A DNA stretch of 10,978 bases, from the NCBI GenBank assembly GCA_900555765.1, contig USMA01000020.1, forward strand, positions 1 to 10,978, written 5' to 3'. This DNA comes from an uncultured Collinsella sp. Its GTDB lineage: Bacteria > Actinomycetota > Coriobacteriia > Coriobacteriales > Coriobacteriaceae. A program made the position numbers and the translations under genes. A model generated the notes under the pieces. It saw only the letters and a list, made by a program, of their open reading frames with translations, had not been told where the DNA came from and did not search any database. Of this stretch, positions 7,109 to 10,978 are shown one piece after another (within the stretch, counting starts at the first letter, position 1; every line of letters begins with the position of its first letter).

Positions 7109-7178
7109 ATGCACCGCTAAATCGAGCTTGGCTTATGGGGGAACCGTGTGAACTGCGCAACCTTTTACCTTTGATTTC
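7109..7178. other. Non-coding spacer between origin cluster and rpmH promoter
   Basis: With the adjacent cluster and the rpmH leader this makes about 270 bases without a gene. This part should hold the leftward promoter of the GHKL-dnaA operon. Only weak candidates are visible, such as TTGCGC, 17 bases, CATAAG on the minus strand. I see no ORF or RNA gene here. Confidence 0.4.
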
Positions 7179-7208
7179 TTGACATTTGAACATTGATTTC
7201 CCTACAAT
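7179..7208 (+). promoter_or_regulatory. Strong sigma-70-type promoter for rpmH
   Basis: A perfect -35 TTGACA (7179-7184) is separated by 18 bases from a -10 TACAAT (7203-7208, five of six matches). It would start transcription near 7215 and drive rpmH-rnpA-yidD-yidC-jag, as expected for a highly expressed ribosomal protein gene next to the origin. Confidence 0.85.
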
Positions 7209-7234
7209 CTTCAAGCTCACGTGTCTATATCTGC

Positions 7235-7252
7235 GTCCGCGTCCCCGCGGAC
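7235..7252 (+). promoter_or_regulatory. Hairpin in the rpmH leader
   Basis: A perfect 7-bp GC-rich stem, GTCCGCG (7235-7241) and CGCGGAC (7246-7252), with loop TCCC. It lies in the transcribed leader 14 bases before the Shine-Dalgarno and has no U-tract, so it is not a terminator. It may stabilise the mRNA or regulate translation; this is inference. Confidence 0.45.
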
Positions 7253-7280
7253 ACTCGAAATGCAGCAGGAGGAACTTAAG

Positions 7281-7415
7281 ATGAAGCGTACGTATCAGCC
7301 TAATAAGCGTAAGCGTGCCAAGACCCATGGCTTCCGTGCCCGTATGGCCACTAAGGGTGGTCGTGCCGTGCTCGCCCGTCGTCGCGCCAAGGGCCGCAAG
7401 CGTCTCACTGTCTAG
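7281..7415 (+). CDS. rpmH: 50S ribosomal protein L34
   Basis: L34 is a small, very basic large-subunit protein. The 44 residues start [18 protein letters not shown] and end GRKRLTV, covering the full family length. The ATG at 7281 has a perfect AGGAGGA (7267-7273) with a 7-base spacing. The frame is open further upstream, but the leader, hairpin and Shine-Dalgarno exclude an earlier start. It opens the rpmH-rnpA-yidD-yidC-jag operon under a near-consensus promoter and diverges from the GHKL-dnaA operon across the putative origin. Confidence 0.98.
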   Translation: MKRTYQPNKRKRAKTHGFRARMATKGGRAVLARRRAKGRKRLTV

Positions 7416-7435
7416 CAGCGATACACACATCTCGC

Positions 7436-7774
7436 ATGAAGACTATTAAGTCTCGGCAAGATTTCGAGCATGTGTTCAGTCAGGGGCGTCGTTTCAATCA
7501 CCCTCTGATTCGAATGACCATATGTGAATCGGTTGGCGAAGGCGACTCCGGAAGGGTCGCCTTCGTTGGTGCTAAGCGACTCGGTTGTGCCGTCGTGCGC
7601 AACCGATCTAAGCGTGTGATGCGCGAGGCCGCCCGCAGCTGCGGATTTCCCGTTGCGGGTTATGACATCATCTTGTTTGCAACTCCCAAGACGAGGGTTT
7701 CCTCGCCGCAGGAGATGGACAAGGCGTTGCGTTCGCTTATGAAGCGCGCCGGCGTTGCCGGGGAGGAGCGATGA
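7436..7774 (+). CDS. rnpA: Ribonuclease P protein component
   Basis: RnpA is the protein cofactor of RNase P; it binds the catalytic RNA and helps process tRNA 5' ends. The 112 residues are the normal length. The N-terminal [15 protein letters not shown] and the RNR motif [11 protein letters not shown] (54-64), which binds RNA, are clear. The start ATG at 7436 lies 20 bases after rpmH and has no recognisable Shine-Dalgarno, so initiation may depend on ribosomes leaving rpmH. Its TGA overlaps the yidD ATG (ATGA at 7771-7774), giving tight coupling. Confidence 0.97.
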   Translation: MKTIKSRQDFEHVFSQGRRFNHPLIRMTICESVGEGDSGRVAFVGAKRLGCAVVRNRSKRVMREAARSCGFPVAGYDIILFATPKTRVSSPQEMDKALRSLMKRAGVAGEER

Positions 7775-7995
7775 GCAATCACGTTTTGCGACGTGTTGCC
7801 ATCGCTCCTATTCGCATATATCAACAGGTTATTTCGCCCTTATTGCCTGACGCCTGCATTTATTACCCAACGTGCTCGCAATACGCCATCCAGGCGATTG
7901 AGAAGCACGGTGTTTTGAGAGGCTGCTGGCTTGCCGTGAGGCGCATCGCTCGCTGCAATCCCCTGCACGTCGGCGGTTATGACCCTGTGCCCTAG
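7771..7995 (+). CDS. yidD: Membrane protein insertion efficiency factor YidD
   Basis: YidD is a small membrane-associated protein thought to assist YidC-dependent insertion. The 74 residues show the family pattern: an amphipathic N-terminus with [10 protein letters not shown], then [11 protein letters not shown] (29-39), and [14 protein letters not shown] at the C-terminus (61-74). Cysteines 29, 35, 52 and 62 are visible. The ATG overlaps the rnpA stop by 4 bases. yidC follows after 29 bases. Confidence 0.96.
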   Translation: MSNHVLRRVAIAPIRIYQQVISPLLPDACIYYPTCSQYAIQAIEKHGVLRGCWLAVRRIARCNPLHVGGYDPVP

Positions 7996-8024
7996 CGGGC
8001 ACTCGCTATCGGAGGAAAACTTAC

Positions 8025-8795
8025 ATGTGGGATTGGATCGTTAACATCCTTTTCGAGCTGCTCAAGCTCATCCAGACCTTTGCGGTCGACTGGGGCCTGT
8101 CCATCATCATTCTGGTGGTCATCATCCGTCTGCTGCTGACGCCGCTTATGCTCAAGTCGACCAAGTCGACGGCTCGCATGCAGGTGCTGCAGCCCAAGAT
8201 GCTCGAGATCCAGGAGCGCTATGCCGACGATCCCCAGCGTCAGGCCGAGGAGATGCAGAAGTTCTACAGCGAGAACAAGTTCAACCCCATGGCTGGCTGT
8301 CTGCCGCTGCTGATTCAGATGCCTATCCTGTTCGCCCTGTTTACATTGCTGCGCAACCTGCCGCAGTACTTTAACGACGGCACGTTCTCGTTCTTCAACA
8401 TCCTGCCCGACCTGACCACCACGCCGAGCGCTTCCTTTGCCGATGGCTTTATGGTTGCACTGCCTGCGCTGGTTTGCCTGATCCTGTTTGCCGTCCTGAC
8501 CCTGATTCCGCAGCTCTATATGTCGCGCAACCAGACCGGCCAGCAGGCTCAGAGCATGCGTATGATGGCCGTTGTCATGACGGTCATGATGCTTTGGATG
8601 GGCTGGAGCCTTCCCGTTGGTGTTCTGCTGTACTACGACGTCTCGTCTGCTTGGCAGGTTATCCAGCAGATTTTTGTGACGCAGAAGGTCATCGACAAGG
8701 CGAAGGCCGATGAGGAGGAGCGTCTTAAGAACGCTCCGCTGCAGGTTGAGGTCACTCGTCGCGAGAAGAAGCCGCGCCCGCACAAGAAGAAGTAG
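8025..8795 (+). CDS. yidC: Membrane protein insertase YidC/Oxa1 family
   Basis: YidC inserts and folds proteins in the cytoplasmic membrane, alone or with SecYEG. The 256-residue protein is the short Oxa1/YidC2-like type without the large periplasmic domain of E. coli YidC. Hydrophobic segments are at about residues 22-43, 89-110, 141-165 and 177-218, the last probably a pair. The conserved hydrophilic-groove arginine is Arg35 in VVIIRLLLTPL. The first cytoplasmic loop contains charged helices (about 44-88), and the C-terminal tail is strongly basic (RREKKPRPHKKK), as in ribosome-interacting YidC proteins. I see no N-terminal lipoprotein signal peptide or lipobox, unlike Bacillus SpoIIIJ. The ATG at 8025 follows GGAGG (8011-8015) by 9 bases. 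Confidence 0.96.
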   Translation: MWDWIVNILFELLKLIQTFAVDWGLSIIILVVIIRLLLTPLMLKSTKSTARMQVLQPKMLEIQERYADDPQRQAEEMQKFYSENKFNPMAGCLPLLIQMPILFALFTLLRNLPQYFNDGTFSFFNILPDLTTTPSASFADGFMVALPALVCLILFAVLTLIPQLYMSRNQTGQQAQSMRMMAVVMTVMMLWMGWSLPVGVLLYYDVSSAWQVIQQIFVTQKVIDKAKADEEERLKNAPLQVEVTRREKKPRPHKKK

Positions 8796-8812
8796 TGGGA
8801 TATCAATCTTAT

Positions 8813-8824
8813 TTAGGTACCTAA
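8813..8824. repeat. 12-bp perfect palindrome before jag
   Basis: TTAGGTACCTAA is self-complementary and lies in the 44-base yidC-jag spacer, 4 bases before the jag Shine-Dalgarno. There is no loop and no U-tract, so it is not a typical terminator. It could be an operator or chance; no function is assigned. Confidence 0.3.
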
Positions 8825-8839
8825 CTTTTGGAGTACGTT

Positions 8840-9409
8840 ATGTCTGAAGAGATCATCGAGGATATGCTTGAGGAGGTTGCCCCGCAGGTCGCGGGCGATT
8901 ATCCCGAGATTGCACAGCGCTACAAGGCTGGTGAAGAGCTGACCGATGAGGAGCTCGACACCATTGCCGATGTTGCGATTTCCATCCTGCGTTCCATCCT
9001 TTCGCACTTCGATGCCGCCAACTCTCCTATCGATGAGTATGAGGGCGACGAGGGTGAGCTGATTTTGGATGTAACGGCTCCCGACCTTGCTGTTCTCATT
9101 GGCCGTCATGGTCGCACCCTTGATGCCCTTCAGGTTATGTTCTCTTTGCTGGTGAGCCGCAAACTTGGCTTTAGGTATCCGGTTGTAGTGGACGTAGAGG
9201 GATACAAGAGCCGCCGTCAGGACAAGGTTGCTTCCATGGCTCAGTCTGCTGCCGAGCGTGCCATCCGCACTCATAAGAGTGTTTCGCTTCCGCCCATGAA
9301 TGCCTACGAGCGTCGACTGGTTCACATTGCACTTCGTGGCAATGATGCCGTCGATACTCATTCTGAGGGTTCTGACCCTGATCGCCATGTGGTGATTGTT
9401 GCTCGATAA
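8840..9409 (+). CDS. jag: RNA-binding protein Jag/KhpB (KH and R3H domains)
   Basis: Jag/KhpB proteins bind RNA and in several Gram-positive bacteria influence cell division and envelope growth, often with KhpA. The 189 residues contain an acidic N-terminal helix region (1-60), a KH domain with the GxxG loop GRHG (88-91) followed by TLDALQ, and an R3H domain with ERRLVH (157-162; Arg158, His162) and the ending DRHVVIVAR. The separate Jag-N domain of Bacillus-type proteins is absent. I chose ATG 8840, which has TGGAG (8829-8833) 6 bases upstream, over the in-frame TTG at 8828, which would overlap that Shine-Dalgarno. It is the last gene of the operon, ending 18 bases before the terminator. Confidence 0.94.
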   Translation: MSEEIIEDMLEEVAPQVAGDYPEIAQRYKAGEELTDEELDTIADVAISILRSILSHFDAANSPIDEYEGDEGELILDVTAPDLAVLIGRHGRTLDALQVMFSLLVSRKLGFRYPVVVDVEGYKSRRQDKVASMAQSAAERAIRTHKSVSLPPMNAYERRLVHIALRGNDAVDTHSEGSDPDRHVVIVAR

Positions 9410-9427
9410 TCTTCTCGAGCTTATGCT

Positions 9428-9459
9428 AAGGGGACGTGGTTTCCACGTCCCCTTTTTTT
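9428..9459 (+). terminator. Rho-independent terminator after jag
   Basis: A perfect 10-bp GC-rich stem, GGGGACGTGG (9430-9439) and CCACGTCCCC (9443-9452), has a 3-base loop and is followed by seven T residues. It ends the rpmH-to-jag transcript and separates it from rsmG-parA. Confidence 0.95.
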
Positions 9460-9505
9460 GTCAAAAGTTCTCGATACACTGATTTTTGTCAGAAAGGAGC
9501 TTTCG

Positions 9506-10243
9506 TTGTTAGTACTTACTGATCAGCAGGCTGACGAGATGTTGAGTCGTCTAACTTCCTATTGCAAAGAGTATTCCTTGAGCGTAACTGATGTTGAGCT
9601 GAGGAAATGTATTCAGCATCTGGATTTGGTTCTAGAAACAAATAAGACAACCAATCTCACCCGTATTCTTAACGTAGAAGATGCTGCAGTACTTCATATC
9701 CTCGACTCACTTGTTTTGCTCCCCTATATCAACAAGGCTCCTGAGGGAGCTTTGCTCGATATGGGAACAGGTGCGGGCTTCCCTGGTATTCCATTAACCA
9801 TAACCACGCATCGTAAAGCTACTTATATTGACTCTGTTGGCAAGAAGGTTGATGCGGTTAATTCCTTTGTCCATGCTCTTGGATTGAAACATGCCCATGC
9901 GGTTCATGATCGTCTTGAAGAATATGCTCGAAGCCATAAGAAGCAGTTCTCTGTTGTAACCGCCCGCGCACTGGCCCCTCTACCGATTCTTGTTGAGTAT
10001 GCGGCTCCGTATCTGAAGGATGGAGGGCTATTTGTTATAACCAAGGGCAATCCTTTGGATGAGGAGCTTGCTTCCGGCATGTCAGCAGCTAAGATTTGCG
10101 GCTTCACTTTGCTTCTGAATGACGCAATTGATTTGCCTGAAGGCTTGGGACACAGGGAGTTCATTGTTCTTAAGAAGAGTCATCCAGCATCCGTCTCGTT
10201 GCCTCGTGCAAATGGCGTGGCAAAGAAGAATCCGCTTGCCTAG
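9506..10243 (+). CDS. rsmG: 16S rRNA (guanine527-N7)-methyltransferase RsmG
   Basis: RsmG (formerly GidB) uses S-adenosylmethionine to methylate G527 of 16S rRNA; loss of function in several bacteria gives low-level streptomycin resistance. The SAM-binding motif LLDMGTGAGFPGIPL and the downstream VTARALAPLPILVEYA...GGLFVITKG are family signatures. With the TTG at 9506 the protein has 245 residues, the usual length, and AAGGAG (9494-9499) lies 6 bases upstream. The frame is open back to 9458, but that start would sit in the terminator T-run. A preceding terminator means it needs its own promoter; GATACACT around 9473-9480 is a possible -10 but no good -35 is seen. Third positions look more AT-rich than in the genes to the left. 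The first parS site begins just after its stop. Confidence 0.96.
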   Translation: MLVLTDQQADEMLSRLTSYCKEYSLSVTDVELRKCIQHLDLVLETNKTTNLTRILNVEDAAVLHILDSLVLLPYINKAPEGALLDMGTGAGFPGIPLTITTHRKATYIDSVGKKVDAVNSFVHALGLKHAHAVHDRLEEYARSHKKQFSVVTARALAPLPILVEYAAPYLKDGGLFVITKGNPLDEELASGMSAAKICGFTLLLNDAIDLPEGLGHREFIVLKKSHPASVSLPRANGVAKKNPLA

Positions 10244-10264
10244 ATGTTTCACGTGAAACATAAT
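10236..10264 (+). promoter_or_regulatory. Candidate parA promoter with a parS site in its spacer
   Basis: TTGCCT (10236-10241) and CATAAT (10259-10264) are 17 bases apart, a plausible sigma-70 promoter. The first parS (10245-10260) fills the spacer and touches the -10, so ParB binding would block RNA polymerase. The prediction is from spacing and motif only; transcription from the rsmG promoter is the alternative. Confidence 0.4.
10245..10260. other. parS centromere site 1
   Basis: Perfect 16-bp palindrome TGTTTCACGTGAAACA, the consensus ParB/Spo0J binding site, two bases after the rsmG stop codon and 39 bp from the next copy. Confidence 0.97.
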
Positions 10265-10283
10265 GGATACTAACAACTTTCAG

Positions 10284-10299
10284 TGTTTCACGTGAAACA
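10284..10299. other. parS centromere site 2
   Basis: Second perfect TGTTTCACGTGAAACA, exactly 39 bp start-to-start from both neighbouring copies. Confidence 0.97.
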
Positions 10300-10322
10300 T
10301 GGCGGTTGATATCGATTCGGAA

Positions 10323-10338
10323 TGTTTCACGTGAAACA
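10323..10338. other. parS centromere site 3
   Basis: Third perfect TGTTTCACGTGAAACA. It ends 39 bases before the parA start codon. The bases around the three copies are not conserved, so the repeat unit is the site itself. Confidence 0.97.
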
Positions 10339-10377
10339 TCCTCCGTTTGACAGCTTTAATACACACCAGGAGGGACC

Positions 10378-10978
10378 GTGGGATTTCGCGACGTTAAGCG
10401 TTCTAAGAGCGCAAAAGACACGCGTATCATTGCAATCATCAATCAAAAAGGCGGCGTCGGTAAGTCAACGACGGCTGTAAACCTTGCAGCAGCACTAGGT
10501 GAGCAGGGTCGTAAGACATTGATTGTCGATTTTGATCCGCAGGGAAACAGCACCAGTGGATTCGGAATTGAAAAAGAAGACCTTGATCAATGCATCTATG
10601 ATGCATTGTTGAATGATGTGCCGGCAGAATCGCTTGTTCTTGATACAAATTGTAAAAAGGTATTCGTTATTCCGGCTACAATTCAACTTGCAGGCGCGGA
10701 AATTGAGCTCGTAAGCGCAATTGCTCGTGAAACCCGCCTCAAAGATTTGCTTGAGCCGATTCAGGACGAGTTTGACTTTATTTTCATTGACTGTCCTCCT
10801 TCGCTCGGCCTGCTTACTATCAACGCTTTGACCGCAGCAGACAGCGTTTTGATTCCGATCCAGTGCGAATATTACGCACTCGAGGGCGTTACGAAGCTGC
10901 TTGAGTCAATGAAGATGGTCAAATCACGGCTGAACAAGGGCTTAGACACCTATGGTGTGCTTATGACCATGTATGACT
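10378..10978 (+). CDS. parA: Chromosome partitioning ATPase ParA/Soj, N-terminal part (3' end outside window)
   Basis: ParA/Soj is the nucleoid-binding ATPase that moves ParB-parS complexes and in B. subtilis also controls DnaA activity. About 200 codons are visible. The deviant Walker A KGGVGKST (24-31, signature lysine 24), the DFDPQGNSTSG segment and the Walker B IFIDCPPSLGLLTINAL are diagnostic, and QCEYYALEG follows. The GTG at 10378 is preceded by AGGAGGGA (10368-10375). A basic stretch (residues 4-16) precedes the ATPase fold. Three parS sites lie upstream; parB is expected next but is outside the window. Base composition appears more AT-rich than the dnaA arm. Confidence 0.96.
   Translation, partial: MGFRDVKRSKSAKDTRIIAIINQKGGVGKSTTAVNLAAALGEQGRKTLIVDFDPQGNSTSGFGIEKEDLDQCIYDALLNDVPAESLVLDTNCKKVFVIPATIQLAGAEIELVSAIARETRLKDLLEPIQDEFDFIFIDCPPSLGLLTINALTAADSVLIPIQCEYYALEGVTKLLESMKMVKSRLNKGLDTYGVLMTMYD

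Noticed and set aside
7107..7430. Minus-strand open frame opposite rpmH
   Set aside because: It runs antisense through the promoter, leader and rpmH with no recognisable protein features.
8828..8839. Longer jag start at TTG 8828
   Set aside because: The codon overlaps the Shine-Dalgarno TGGAG used by the ATG at 8840.
9458..9480. TTGTCA and TACACT as an rsmG promoter pair
   Set aside because: The two hexamers are only 11 bases apart, too close for sigma-70; only a possible -10 remains.
9458..9505. Longer rsmG start at TTG 9458
   Set aside because: It would place the start codon in the terminator T-run; TTG 9506 has a good Shine-Dalgarno and gives normal length.
10245..10338. Regularly spaced repeats considered as a short CRISPR array
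   Set aside because: The repeats are 16-bp palindromes identical to parS next to parA, with 23-base spacers and no cas genes.
10724..10736. GTGAAAC half-site in parA as a further parS
   Set aside because: Only one arm matches; the other half is unrelated, so chance within coding sequence is more likely.

Overview
The window is a chromosomal replication-origin region, most likely from Collinsella or a close relative (Coriobacteriia, Actinomycetota). I infer this from the GC-rich coding sequence, the gene order and the protein sequences; no database search was possible. No mobile element, CRISPR array, rRNA or tRNA was seen.

Left arm, minus strand, read right to left from about 7007 to 1: a GHKL-type ATPase with a winged-helix C-terminus (5583-7007), dnaA, dnaN, recF and a DUF721/DciA-like gene, ending at a strong intrinsic terminator (778-807). 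gyrB follows, and its 3' end is cut off by the window edge. Right arm, plus strand: a strong promoter, then rpmH, rnpA, yidD, yidC and jag, ending at a strong terminator (9428-9459). rsmG follows, then three perfect parS sites and the 5' part of parA/soj. All genes point away from the origin.

The origin looks bipartite. The dnaA-dnaN spacer (3605-3842) holds an AT-rich stretch, a run of five DnaA-trio-like triplets and several DnaA-box-like motifs. The spacer between the GHKL gene and rpmH (7008-7280) holds a second cluster of the same motifs. A 17-base composite element is shared by the two clusters with one mismatch. The recurrent box here is TTTTCAACA rather than the classical TTATCCACA. 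The DnaA recognition motif is also altered, GNRNHSTV in place of GGRDHTTV, which suggests co-evolved specificity.

The least familiar element is the GHKL/winged-helix gene directly upstream of dnaA. It carries a long Gln/Pro/Met/Tyr-rich, prion-like linker, is probably co-transcribed with dnaA, and begins inside an origin motif. It is a candidate regulator of initiation or of dnaA expression. Together the genes cover initiation (dnaA, origin), helicase loading (DUF721), the clamp (dnaN), gap repair (recF), supercoiling (gyrB), segregation (parA, parS), membrane insertion (yidC, yidD), RNA processing and binding (rnpA, jag) and ribosome function (rpmH, rsmG).
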